Shown here: positions 1 through 11,369 of the stretch, piece by piece
Layout: every line of letters begins with the position of its first letter
Numbering within the stretch: the first letter of the stretch is position 1
From: Sphagnum magellanicum
Lineage: Eukaryota; Streptophyta; Sphagnopsida; Sphagnales; Sphagnaceae
Assembly (NCBI GenBank): GCA_021904315.1
Contig: CM038915.1
Location: forward strand, 18,166,001 to 18,230,000
Length of the DNA: 64,000 bases
Direction of reading: 5' to 3'
Position numbers and translations under genes: made by a program
Notes under the pieces: model-generated
Told to the model about the DNA's origin: nothing
The model's database searches: none
What the model saw: only the letters and a program-made list of their open reading frames with translations

Positions 1-1620
1 TAGGGGGTTGGCCCAATAATTGTATCATTAATTCATTGAAATGTTTTTTTAAAAAAAACTCAACTTCCAAATTGAAGTCATTTTTTAAGTTTTTCTTTTT
101 CCCTTCAAAATTTTTAATGTAGAACAACTTACCATCAACCATAAAACAATTTAGCCAAATTGGACTGAAAAAAATTCATCTTTTGCTTTAAAAGAAATCC
201 TAATTAGCTAAAATTCATCCAAAAAAAACCATTAAGAGCTTTAAAGTCATGGAATGGAAGGAGGAAGCCAACATTTTTTTCTATTTTTCACTTTGGTTCT
301 CCATTCCTCCCTTTCTCGATCTTTATTTGTTTCTCTCTTTAAAGAGGGAAAGAGGGATTGTCTTTTTGAACTCCTTGGCTATTTTCTTTCTTCCTTGCAA
401 TTGGGGAATTTGGTAAAGTTGCACTTTAATTTGGTATTTTTCAAGGTCTTTTTTAATTTTCTTAGGTGTATGCAATGTGGTGACCATTAATTATAGTGGA
501 GCTTGGAAGATCCAGATTGCACACATATTTGCCTTGCTATGTGAGACAAATTGAAAATGTCGTAGAATGAACAATTGTTTAATTAATGGAAATAGAGGTA
601 ATCTTAATAAAATGTTAGCTTGATGTGAATGGACAAGGAGGAAAAAGAACACTCTTGTTAGGTGCAATCTTTTAACTCAAAATTTTTGTAGAAGCCAAGA
701 ATTCCAATTAGGATATTGTTTGTTGAGATTTTTTTTATTAGGATTTGATACATTCCTAATTCTCATTGTTCAATTCTAGGGTTCAGTGTCATGGGATTTA
801 TGTTCAAGACAATGGCCTTAATTGGAGGCTTATATAGTTGGTGCATCTAGTGTAGAGTCCATTGTATGAATTGTGCAAGTTGAGCTTCTATATGTCATGA
901 ACACACATGTTGATGTTGATCTCTAACTTGCATGCATCAACACCCATATACCTCAATAGGTATCTGATTTTCTCCTCCCCTTCCCATCATGCTAAGTGAA
1001 ATGGATGCAAAACTCTTGTTTGTTTATGTTAACAAACATTATTGTCACTTTAGGTTATGTTGAACTTGGACTGAAATTACTATCACATTGAAGATCATGT
1101 GTGTTGTTGAGCGCTTTTGTAACCTAAATCTTCCCACTCAACATTCCAAGCACATATTACTTGGAAATCACATCAAATACTTCAGCACTTTCAAACCACA
1201 TTGATCAATCCATGGCACCAAAAAAAAATTCTCCATGTGATGTTGAATCAATTTGTAGGTCTTGGAAAAATAACAACATGAGAATATTGGGACCCACTAG
1301 ATTCAAAAAGAAAATTGAGTGCAAGAGGGAAATGTTTTTGCACCGCATTCATACAAAACCATTGTCCAACCTGAAGAACACAAGAATTTCCCTTCCACCT
1401 CTCAAGAAATTACGATGATCACCAGCAGCATATGAAAGTATTGTTTCCATACATGTCAAGAATGCTCTTTGAAGTTGAGGGAGTTTTATCAAAGCTCAAA
1501 ACAGGGATATGTTCCAAGAATTCATCAATTGCAAGTTGTCCAGTTACTCAATGTCACAAACATCTATCAATTATGATTATCATAAGTACAACTCAACTTA
1601 AGGGGAGAGCTATTTGATCA
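1..1620. other. AT-rich intergenic DNA, no gene recognised
   Basis: No convincing gene is visible. Two short plus-strand open frames (1161-1418 and 1432-1617) read weakly like retrotransposon debris. A purine-rich run near 1599-1608 resembles the polypurine tract of an LTR element, but no reverse transcriptase, integrase or LTR pair can be read. This is inference from context only. Confidence 0.4.
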
Positions 1621-1623
1621 AAA

Positions 1624-1645
1624 GGTTTAGGGTTTAGGGTTTAGG
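1624..1645. repeat. Short interstitial telomere-like repeat (TTTAGGG x3)
   Basis: Three consecutive copies of the plant telomere heptamer TTTAGGG are seen on the plus strand. The complement supplies the TAA stop codon (1634-1636) of the neighbouring minus-strand dioxygenase gene. It may be a double-strand-break repair scar or chance growth of a telobox. Confidence 0.9.
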
Positions 1646-3585
1646 AAGACTGGGGGTGGAGACTTTGACAGTGTCAATCACGGCTCTGTTGAAAATTCCC
1701 ATTGTAGAAGTCAGTTTGGCATAATTTGCAAATACAGTGTCTTTGTATAGAGGACCTTGTTCCCCTACAATTTGAGAAGGAGGACCAATTGTATCTGTAA
1801 ATTTAGGGCTGATGAAAGCTGCTATTGATAATCGGGCCTTTTCAGAGTTCACTCTCACTCTGTGCTGCACACTCTTGAACTTTCCATTGCTTAATATCTG
1901 GAAATCCAAAGACACAAATTGTTGATTCAGCAAAAAGGTCACGTTTGCCAACAAAATTACACAAACTGATCTTGGATCTGGATCAGGTGGTACCGACTAC
2001 CTAGTGTGTAACAATCCATGTTCATGAGCAAAAATGGCAGAATTGAGTGGTGAAATCAACTGTGTATCACCAACAATTTTGTGATTAAGTGTGTGATATG
2101 CTCAAGATATGCACATTAAACGTAGCAGTTGATATGTAGAACAACTGTTGATTACAAGTTTAGATGTGAAAAGACATTTGCAACATGATTTAAGTACTGC
2201 ACAATTTTCTAGACTCTTAGTTTCACAGCTAGCAATGAATCCGTGTTTTGTGATCATTTTTTGTTAAACAGCCAATTCACATGATATTATCAACCCAATT
2301 GTGTTGTTGCAAATTTGGGAAGTTGCAATATGTGAGGTATGTAATTTATTTTCTCACCTCCAACTGATCCCCTGCGATGATGATGAGAGCATGTTGCAGG
2401 GGTTTAACTTGAATCCAATTGTTATGCTTGTCCAGAATTTCAAGACCTCCGACATCATCTTGTAACAACATAGTGATGGTGCCAAAGTCGGAATGAGGCG
2501 AAGTCCCAATTGCAACCTTTGGCTCTGGACATGGTGGATAAAAACTGCAAACAAAATACTGCTCTCCTTCACCAGCTACATCATCAATGAAACTTGGACA
2601 TAACCCAAGACTCTCAGACAAAGCATTGAGAAGCTCCCTCTTCAAATGAATCATTGCATTGTTGTACGCCACAGTCACCTCTCTAATGAGACAAACGCCC
2701 AAGTGGTAGATCAGTATTCATCAACAAATCTCGAACAAATCTGGGTCCATGAATACAAGCTTGGAGCAGTTGGGGTTTGATTACTATGGAAACTTGAAAG
2801 ATTTTTGTTGTCACAATCTAGAAAGTGAGTCAATCTTTAACAGATTTCTAAGAAAAGAATTCCAAGAGAGTGCCTAGTGAAAGGATTTTTTTTTTATCGC
2901 TGCAAAAGCTGGATATAATTGCAGTTCAAAAGATTAGAGTAAGATCTCTAGGTACGTGAGTGTGGGAGGATGTGCAGGCAATTTGTCAAGGTCACGTCCT
3001 GGTCGAACGATAGCGAAATCTTTCCAATTTTGCACTGTAGGTGAGGGCGTGATTCGACCCACGCCAAACCTGAATGTCGGATCAGGATCTGTGGTGTAGT
3101 ACTTGATTTTTTCTTCCAGTGGCAACTCAAAGAAGAGTTTGTATACACGCAGAATCTTGTCCATTAAAGCTGTAGGAACACCATGATTTACTACCTGGCC
3201 AAAGAACCCCACTCCCCAGAATAGTTCTATTTTAACTGAATCTCATGCAATATACAAGAAATCTCTTGAACGGCATATGGGTATTACTATAAGATCCACT
3301 TCCAGTAAGTGGATGCAGAGAAATTCTGAAGATAGTTCAGAGGAAACTCATCAGTACTAAGTTCTACCAAGGAAAAAAAAAGCAACCTCATTGCGCTCAA
3401 AACAACCATTCACTCAGATGTGTACACACACTCACGCACCTGGAAGAATTCCCATTCCTCCAAAGCAGATCGGATGTTGGCCACAACGGAAGTACGCCTC
3501 TCACTGTCCTGATGCAGCAAGTCTGAGAGGTCGATAACAGCAACAGAATTCTCCTCATGGATGCCTGCAGTGCCATTATTCTCAT

Positions 3586-3624
<39 letters not shown>

Positions 3625-3754
3625 GACTACTACTATTACATGAGCTGCAGCAGTCTTGGATCTGGGAAGGTAACTTGAACACCGCGGGAACTTCACGAAT
3701 TCCCGAAGCTGCCAGATCTGAAATTGAGCCGAAAGCTTGGTGTAGATCGATCAT
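1634..3754 (-). CDS. 2-oxoglutarate/Fe(II)-dependent dioxygenase (2-ODD), 4 exons
   Basis: Plant cytosolic DOXC-type 2-oxoglutarate oxygenase, the group that oxidises flavonoids, hormones and other specialised metabolites; the substrate cannot be read from sequence. Exons in coding order: 3754-3440, 3194-2956, 2682-2358, 1897-1634. Phases agree and give 380 residues, the normal family length. The N-terminal DIOX_N part has the pattern FFQ|VVNHG across the first junction. The iron ligands are H248 and D250 (HSDFGT) and H305 (SVQHRV); the 2-oxoglutarate-binding arginine is in R315-L-S317. The start at 3754 (MIDLHQAF) was preferred over an in-frame ATG at 3814 because family members begin just before the 'DLAASGIREVP' segment. 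A serine run of variable-looking AGT codons follows at about residues 36-52. All catalytic residues are present, so the gene looks functional. Confidence 0.93.
3586..3635. repeat. (CTA)n microsatellite coding polyserine
   Basis: Trinucleotide repeat inside exon 1 of the dioxygenase. Read on the minus strand it gives AGT serine codons, interrupted by one arginine codon. Length change would be in frame and would alter only a low-complexity linker before the catalytic fold. Confidence 0.95.
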
Positions 3755-4110
3755 GATGAAGACACAAAAATTATTCGCACCACGACACTCTTTCTCTTTC
3801 ACTTTCACTTTCACTTCCCGAGTTCAAGACAAGAAATGCATCTCAAAAAAAAATCCTCCAACTTTTGTACAAAAATGCACAAGTTTGTGCCTTGTCCGAC
3901 TCCCTTTCTCCTCACCTTCACCTTCTTTTCAACGTGACCAGTTCTTGCAGTATGGTACAAATATGTCCAACAAACTTCCCTTTTTATTGGCCTTGCCTCT
4001 ACTACCAAGGGCAAGGATTTTGTGTTGAGATTCATTCTAGAGTATAGTAGCTTAAGGGATCTTTTTTATAGGCCCCTAGTTAATAATAGGTTTAGGGCAA
4101 TAAATGGTAG
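3755..4110. promoter_or_regulatory. Upstream region of the dioxygenase gene
   Basis: Flank 5' of the minus-strand dioxygenase start. It carries CT/GA-rich tracts (for example 3789-3815), typical of plant 5' leaders. No certain TATA box or cis element was assigned. Confidence 0.3.
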
Positions 4111-4210
4111 GCAAAGATTCTTATGTTTAGATTCACTATAGAATATACCATAGTAGCTTGGCAAAGATAATTATGTTTAGATTCACTATAGAATATACCA
4201 TAGTAGCTTG
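4111..4210. repeat. 50-bp tandem duplication
   Basis: Two nearly identical 50-bp units, 4111-4160 and 4161-4210. Each contains the words TTCACTATAGAATATACC and TAGTAGCTTGG. The unit also shares its TAGTAGCTT core with the dispersed family at 4.4 and 6.5 kb. Confidence 0.9.
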
Positions 4211-4394
4211 GCCATTTTCAACATATGCTTGTCAAATAATCAATTCATTTTGAAAAATTCATTTCAACAAATGATATATATATTCCTTCATATTCACTAT
4301 TATCCTAGCTTCACAATATTTTTTGATTTGGAAGAAATAGTTTTGAAAATTTCAACATTTTTGAAAATAATAGAATTAGTGTCGAATTGGCCAA

Positions 4395-4705
4395 GGTACT
4401 AGTGTAGTAGCTTAAGGGATTTTGATCAAGGTACTAGGGTAGTAGCTTAAGGGATTTTGGCCCTGAGATAATAGGTCTATTTTTATATGAAGATTTTTGA
4501 AACATGATATTTTGGCTTGTGTTGAAATTTGATATTAGTTATAAAGTTATAATATCTTGAAGGATTTTGTTTTCTTTCAAAGTATTTTTTGAAGATTATA
4601 TTTTTGCATAGGTGAAATATTTGAGTTTTCATAATTTTTTTTTTCCTTAAGATAATTTTTAATGTAAATGGTAAGGCCACATAATGTGACACGCCCCTTG
4701 TTAAA
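4395..4705. repeat. Dispersed repeat family R1, copy A
   Basis: About 300 bp, clearly related by eye to 6470-6741 in the same orientation. Shared words include TAGTAGCTTAAG at the left, TAATAGGTCTATTTTTATAT in the middle and a right end at CCCCTTGTT. Sequence after the right end differs between copies, so the boundary is probably real. No coding capacity is recognised. Confidence 0.8.
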
Positions 4706-5024
4706 TAAAGGTATGAAATACTAAAACTTATCAAGACCTTGTAAAACTTTATATTTGAAATGCATCGCATGTTCAAAAAATGTACAAAAGTATTAAAAAC
4801 AAGGGATAATTTAAAGGACAACAAGTTAATACAAACCAGATGTCAAAAACTCTCAATCTCAACAACCAACCATTTGTAATAGGTTAGTTGTGGTGATGGG
4901 GGGTGTGTTTTGAAGGGGTGGAAGTTGGGAAGTAGCTAAACCTATCGCCACTACCCGATTTAAGATGGAGGATGTTTGCATCTTTTCCAATGTAATTAAA
5001 ATTTTTGACGAAAAAAATTAATCA

Positions 5025-5870
5025 AAACAAAAAAGGGAAGGCCTTTTAGCCCTTTCAAACTTCGAGTAGCATTGGCACAATCGTGTAAAATCACATTTGT
5101 TTGTTTGTGTAAACACCCAAATATTTCAATTGCTAGAAAGAAGAATTGATCGGTGAGGTGTCAAATAGTAACTTCTTTTTTTGGCTTGAGCCGCATCAGA
5201 AGTAGCAAATCCTTGAGTTGTGCAAGATTGGGGAAATAGATCTGTATGCATTGGGTCAGCTATAACAATGTCAACTAAGGTGCGGATTCCATTTTTGGTG
5301 AACACAATGTCAACTTGTTGATGAAAGGAATTGAATGTGACAGAAAGCTTCGCATGTAGTTATTCTCATCCCATGTGGAAGCCAACATCTCGCGCAATGG
5401 CAGCAAAAGTGTCATGAACTACATCATGGGTTCCCATGTGCTCGTTGCCATGGGTGCAACATAAGAGGTGGATACCCATAAGGTTGATGGGATGTGTGCA
5501 CACACATCGAGGAGGCTTACAATTGAAAGATGTGGTAGTTTGAGCCGTGTTTGAAACACTATGGGGAAAATTAGGAAAGATAATCGAAAGGTTGGGAAGA
5601 TTGATTAAGCTATAAGCCGAGCACCCACCTCAAGGCCGGAACAAGATAAAATTCAAGCACAATGGGCTTCGAATATCCCATTAAGGAGCATGCTAGAAAA
5701 GGTATGATGGTGTAAACACTCTGAAATAGAATCTTGAAAATGAACCATTTGTTGTTCGATGAGTTGTTCAAAAGCAAAGAGACACGCTTGTGTTAAGGGC
5801 AATAAAAAATCACATGTTATTTTGATGTATTGTTGGAAAATGAAAGTGTCGTTGTTGTTTCACCTTGGGC
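5025..5870 (-). mobile_element. Decayed retrotransposon, C-terminal part of a reverse-transcriptase polyprotein
   Basis: No intact frame remains, but joined minus-strand frames read as the conserved tail of a plant retrotransposon polyprotein. In order: a segment around LPLTQACLFAFEQLIEQ (about 5800), a Cys/His-rich stretch CVCTHPINLMGIHLLCC with THG and HD following (about 5510-5410), VDIVFTKNGIRTLVDIVIAD (about 5310-5250), and QFFFLAIEIFGCLHKQ (about 5140-5095). The Cys/His cluster followed by an R/V-D-I and D-x-x-I-A-D pattern resembles the restriction-like endonuclease tail of some non-LTR elements. Several in-frame stops and at least two frameshifts show it is dead. Element class is inferred; homology to repeated plant polyproteins is recalled, not searched. 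Confidence 0.7.
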
Positions 5871-6469
5871 TTCAAAACAGATAACACATTGTTGTTGTTG
5901 TCATGCTAAGCTTTCGAAAAGGAAGAGATGTTGATTGCACATGAACCTAGCAACTATGATTGAAACTACAAAAGCCTAGCTCTTTAAATAAGTTGTTAGG
6001 GCAATGGTGGATGTTGATATGAGCTTGATGTTACCAAAACAATATAAGGAAAGAGGTTTGTTTATGAGCTAAAAGTCCTTCAGGAATATCAAAGGACCTT
6101 GGACTTAGAAGGCTCCAAATACTTTTAAAAATGATGAGTAAAAAAAAACAAAAAAATCTATGAAAATAGGAGAGGGAGGTGAAACTCATGATTAAATGCA
6201 CCAGGCTCAGCTCAAAAAAATGTATAACTATTGTACACATAACAGAAGCAATGATAGGCTGAAAGCGTTCAAGAAAACAAAGGACAAGCCAAACTCAATT
6301 TATCCTCAAATTTATTCCTAAACCGAGTTTTATTCCCTATTGAATCCCAATGTACCTTTTTTTTTTTCTTGTTTTAAAAATCTCATCCCCTATGTGACCA
6401 AATAGGGGGTTCTGATGCCGTCTTTTCCTGACTTTACAGATAACTTTATGGTGTTTAGAATTCATTATA

Positions 6470-6741
6470 GAGTATAGTAGCTTAAGAGATTTTGGCCCCT
6501 AGGTAATAAATAATAGGTCTATTTTTATATGAGGATTTTTGAATGATGATATTTGGGCTTGTGTTGAAAGTTGAGATTAGTTATAAAGTCATAGTACCTG
6601 GAAGGATTTTGGTTTCTTTTAGAGGATTCTTCGAAGATTACATTTTTGCATGGTGAAATATTTGAGTTTTCATAATTCTTCTTTTGCCTTAAGACACCTT
6701 TTAATGTAAATGACAAGGCCACAATGTGACACACCCCTTGT
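6470..6741. repeat. Dispersed repeat family R1, copy B
   Basis: Second copy of the family at 4395-4705, same orientation, with substitutions and small indels throughout. The two copies flank the decayed reverse-transcriptase segment at about 2 kb spacing. They could be two independent insertions or the ends of one larger element. Confidence 0.8.
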
Positions 6742-7275
6742 TTCTATGTGTATTTTGAGGGATCTCCCCCAGCAAAAGAACCCTAGTCGGTTATGCTGGG
6801 AGAGTCCCCCCCCCAATTTTATATGTTCCCACATTCCCATGGAATTTTTATTGTTTTCAAATGGCAAAGAAGCAAGGAAATAAAAAAAGAGTTGTTTATG
6901 TAAAAAGGGGGAGTGGGGAGATTCTACTACTTGTGCATTCTCCTGAGGTTTTGGGAACACCCTCAAACTCACACCCTGGGGTACCCCCTCCCTCCCTCCC
7001 TTAGGAGAACACACTCATACAAGAACCACCCCTACAACATAAATCAATGCACCAAAAAAATTAAAATGGGGTTGGGGCTCATCCAATTTGCCCAAAATGA
7101 GTTTTAGTTTTTGGGGATGATGCATTGGTGGGGATTGGGACATGTGCATCGTGTGAAATGGGAGAAAAACATATAAAGATTTTTTGGCACATGTTTCGTT
7201 GCATATATCCAAGGGTATGAAAAGGGTATAATATTTTTAAATTTATGTATTTTTGGATATGCATAGCATGCAAGT

Positions 7276-7302
7276 ATATATATATATATATATATATATA
7301 TA
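7276..7302. repeat. (TA)n microsatellite
   Basis: Uninterrupted TA dinucleotide run in AT-rich intergenic DNA. Confidence 0.95.
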
Positions 7303-8359
7303 ATGTTAAAATAAATAATATATCATATCCATACTCTCAATGGGTATATTTGGGTAAAAGACATACTCACACAACATTGGTAAAAACCCTGAAATATTTC
7401 AGGTTGCTTCCAACCAAGGGAACTAGTTGGTCCCTTTTGGGACTTGGAGTGGAGGTAGGCCTAGCACCCAATATTATGAAGGGTATTAGTATTTTTCTCT
7501 TTTCAATTGTTTGGTTCATTTTTAAATTTTTTTTCTAACATGTAAATTGGATGTACAATGCATGGTCAAAGCCAAGAAAGAACAAACACAATTTTGTTTC
7601 AAAACCCTCTTAAATTGATGTTCAATAAACATATTAAATAATGCTTTTCATTTAGTGTGTGAACAACATTTCAATTCATATTTTTATAAAAAATCGAAAT
7701 CCTATAAGGTGTGTTATGGGTCTAAAAGTAGGGTGTGTTTTAATATTGCGGTTGGGTTTGGAAACTAAAACACCAAAATCTAGCCAACACTCATTGGAAT
7801 TTGGAACCACATTGTGTGATGCCTATTATTAATTTTATTAATCAGATGTGGGTATATCTCATATTATTTTTTAAAAATTTAAACTTTGAAACAATCACTC
7901 AAATAAAAGTTCAAATGAACTACAAAAATATCTATATACCAGGGAAGGTTGTTTGTTTGTTTCATTCCAATGGTTCATGAAACCAAGGTCATAATGACAC
8001 AAGGAAAGTTGTTAAATTTGAAATTCATATTTTAAGAAAAAATAATTAACAAGTAGTTATAGAAGGCCGCAAGTTGTCAACATGAAAGGTATGTAATTAT
8101 AATACATGATAGAATGTGCATATTATTATCTAACTTGGATGCCAATTTTGTAAAAATATTTCATACTAAATATTAACATATTATATTCCAATTGCCTATA
8201 TATCAATTATTGAGATGTTTTTACCCAATTACAAATATGTCTGAATGATAAATTAATTAACACTCAATATTTATTAAACATTTCATATATTAAATTGTAA
8301 ACTAAAAATGTAAGTATAACATTTGGTATATCTACAATATTTTCATAAAAAGTGACATT

Positions 8360-8560
8360 TTAAAAATTTTAAAAGTATAACTGAACCTAGGAACTATAGA
8401 AGATATTTAGTTGGACCAACCAATCGAGCAGAATAATCAACTCTTTATTTGAACCTTAAGAAATATGCCCAATTTGCGCATTGAATGGAAAGGAGATTGG
8501 TAAAACCAATCATAAGAATTGCACATAGTGCATACTAGATTACAATGATACATGTGTTAG
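8360..8560. repeat. Dispersed repeat family R2, copy A
   Basis: Shares with 10690-10840, in the same orientation, the order: AAAAGTATAACT-like start, CCCAATTTG(C)(G/A)CATTGA, TGGAAAGGAGATTGGT and ATAGTGCATA. It contains the inverted repeat GATTGGT...ACCAATC. No coding capacity. Confidence 0.7.
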
Positions 8561-9501
8561 TATATCAATTTACAACAATGTTCACATTTTTAAAAAACCA
8601 TGGCAACATAAGTTATATGTTCGAGGGTTGAAGATTGTTAACAATTTTCAAAATTTTCCAACTTGTCACTCTAGATAACATTACATACATTAATCCTTTT
8701 GTAAAAGATTCACAAATATTTATCATTACTTTGGATGATATCGTTGCACTTTGAGATTTGTGCCCTGTAAATGCATAACATAATGTTAAAGGAAATGATG
8801 TTTTGTAAAAATGTCCTTGAAAATCATATTTATTTTGAATTGATTTTTTCCAAACTATTTACATGTATCTTGATGGTTGAATGCAACAAAAATGTTGTAA
8901 ATTTTATCTTTTAAATTGAACTCCAACTTTGTTCTGATTCCAATGGTTCCATTTGTAGCACCAACTTTTAAATTAATGTTTTCAATCAACATAACCAATG
9001 TTCCCAATACAACATGTTGCATGCAATTGAATATTTCATTGTTGGCCTAAGATTGAATGTGTTCATGACACCAAAAGTTGTTTTTTCTGTGACTTGATTT
9101 ATGACTAGGTTGTTAGTCATGGAAAACATCCATGATTACATGACTATGTAGTCAAATAGGACACATCATTTAAAACACCTAGTCATTATTATGGCTTAGT
9201 TGTAAAACAATATACGATTGTGACTTTTGCGACTATAAAGTCACGGAGGTCATTTGTGTGTGATGAAATCCATAAATTATGGTCCTTGGATATAATTCAT
9301 TAAATATGAAATAAATATGTTTTCCACGCATGCTATGTAAACATGTGGCATTTTCTATTTGCCACATGGTATAAAGGCTAAAAATCCAGCCTATATGTTA
9401 GGAATGTAGGTTTTAAACTACCTAGGAATGTAGGCTAACTTAGTTAGCAAACTAAAATAGTTAAGCTAATTCACTCAGTTGAAGTGTGAAATTGCAAGTG
9501 T

Positions 9502-9570
9502 GAAGATTTGAACCCTTTACTTTCATATTGAAGGAGAAAGTCTTTAACCCCCACTTAACCATTGCATCAC
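9502..9570 (-). repeat. Possible tRNA-derived (SINE-like) head with A and B boxes
   Basis: On the minus strand, TGGTTAAGTGG (9561-9551) fits the RNA polymerase III A box, and GGTTCAAATC (9514-9505) fits the B box, about 47 bp apart as in tRNA genes and plant SINEs. It does not fold into an obvious full tRNA, so it is not a working tRNA gene. Tail and target-site duplications were not found. Confidence 0.35.
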
Positions 9571-9941
9571 ATGATTTTGACATGATAAAAATTGTCGTCA
9601 TATTGTTATAAACATTTTTTTTTTAACATACAAGGAATTTGCAAATATATGACTATATTTACAACTCATTTTTAGTCGTAATTACCACATGTGAGTTACT
9701 ACAATGCCTAGTCACCTTGGACAAGACACATAAAATTCCACTCACAAAAGACAATACGTGACACCAAGTTGTAATGGTGGTGCATAAAGATGTAATTTAT
9801 ATGAACTTTTCATCCATCCAAACCAGCTTATGTGGCATTATCATCTTGCAACTGATTTTATGACTCAAAAATGTAATCACATTATTTATATTTATTTTAA
9901 ATTCTATTATTTAACTAGTAAAATAATAATATCATATATAC

Positions 9942-10244
9942 TTATATTATTGTTAATTTCATTATGTTCAACCTATACCATATTGACATGTCAATAATGA
10001 TGATGTTAGCTTCTTTAAGAATTTGAAATTCAACATTTAATTTTTGTAATGGCCAAACATATCCTTTGCATTGTATATGAAACATGTTGTGGATAATTGA
10101 AGCTTTTGAAATAAACATTGATGTTGCACATCTTGTTGTTTTAGTAAGGATAACCTTCTTCTTCAATAACATATAGTATTTGGTCAAATACCAAATGAAA
10201 GATGTCTTTCCACTACCAAAAGTTCCTAACATAAACATGTCCAC
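9942..10244 (-). mobile_element. Helitron-type PIF1 helicase fragment
   Basis: A single open stretch of about 100 residues matches the ATPase core of PIF1-like helicases carried by plant Helitrons. The Walker A motif GTFGSGKT is intact. It is followed by VILTKTTRCATSMFISKASI (family: T-T-G-C-A-A-S...GAST), HNMFHI and a degenerate Walker B, IIIIDMS, where the family normally has D-E-M-S, so the catalytic glutamate is lost. The Rep/HUH domain and the rest of the helicase are absent nearby. It is a dead fragment rather than a cellular PIF1, because no intron-exon structure continues it. Confidence 0.72.
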
Positions 10245-10689
10245 AAATAATGAATATGCATAGTTATAAAGAATAATTAAATATATAATTTAGTAAAGAT
10301 GCAAGATATTTTGTAGAATCTATAAAATACTTTTATTGTAATTAAGAAAATTCTAATATTTTCATTTAAAAATAACATGTATGCCATTTGGTAATAATTT
10401 TGATTGTTGTGTAGTGTTTTAGTTGATATGTTTGCATTTTGATGTTTCATAACATACAAATGCAGAAGACTTTGAATTGGATAATTATTTCTTTAGTGAT
10501 AAATATCAATATGCACACATTTGTACCCAATTATAGATTGTGATTGATACTTATACTTTAATCTAATTTATTGTAATTTTCAAATATTGAAGTCATAGAT
10601 TTAACCTTAAACAATGACTTACAATATTTGTGCACATTTATAAATATATATATACGATACATGCATTTGGTATATTTGCAAGAAAATGT

Positions 10690-10840
10690 ATTTTTAAATT
10701 GTTAAAAGAATATAACTCAACTTGGGATTTGAACCTATAAAAAATGCACCCAATTTGCACATTGAGTGGAAAGGAGATTGGTGATACCAATCATATGAAT
10801 TGTAGATAGTGCATATTAGTTTCAATGTTACATTTTAATG
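10690..10840. repeat. Dispersed repeat family R2, copy B
   Basis: Diverged direct repeat of 8360-8560. Its plus strand contains GGGATTTGAACC, whose complement is a B-box-like GGTTCAAATCCC, so the family may also be tRNA-related. The two copies flank the PIF1 helicase fragment. Confidence 0.65.
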
Positions 10841-11140
10841 TTTTCAAACTTGCACATTTAATTTTAAAAGAAATATATATAAACCTTATGATGTTTTATC
10901 AATTGATTTTGTCATTTTCTATTTGATGTTTATATTTTTACTTTTATTGATTTTATGTTCAGAATTCAAATACATGTGCAACAATTTGAGAATATATGTA
11001 AGCCCTAAAGAATAACTTGTGTTATATAGAAATTGGTGATGCCATAAATTGTACAATGCAAATTCCAAGTACATATGTGAAATTTGTGTTCACGCAATTC
11101 AATAAAGAACATTATAAAATAATTATTCTTCGAACAAATT

Positions 11141-11236
11141 ATTGATAATGCTTTAATATATTTGAAAATTTTATTAATAATACTTTAATATATTTGAAAT
11201 TTTTATTAATAATACTTTAATATATTTGAAGGCATA
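11141..11236. repeat. 32-bp tandem repeat, 3 copies
   Basis: Units start at 11141, 11173 and 11205, each containing ATTAATAATACTTTAATATA or a close variant. Confidence 0.9.
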
Positions 11237-11369
11237 TATTGATGATGCATATTAGGGTTCATACATGTAAATTCTTTCTTTTTATCAATTTGAATTCTGT
11301 AATATATGTATTTTGAAATTTGAATTATTTAATTTATTTATTTTTGATATATTTACAATTTAATTCTAC

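Larger units (their letters stand above)
6742..9480. other. AT-rich intergenic DNA, no gene recognised
   Basis: Only short shadow frames occur. A (TA)n microsatellite lies at 7276-7302, and a diverged repeat unit at about 8360-8560 reappears at 10690-10840. Nothing else could be assigned. Confidence 0.5.

Noticed and set aside
1161-1617. Two plus-strand frames as a possible retrotransposon gene
   Set aside because: Too short and too diverged to match gag, protease, integrase or reverse transcriptase.
9502-9570. Working tRNA gene
   Set aside because: A and B boxes are present but the acceptor, anticodon and other stems cannot be paired convincingly.
9103-9716. Short imperfect inverted pair (TGACTAGG... 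and its complement) suggesting a TIR element
   Set aside because: Only about 16 bp match with gaps, and no target-site duplication was found.
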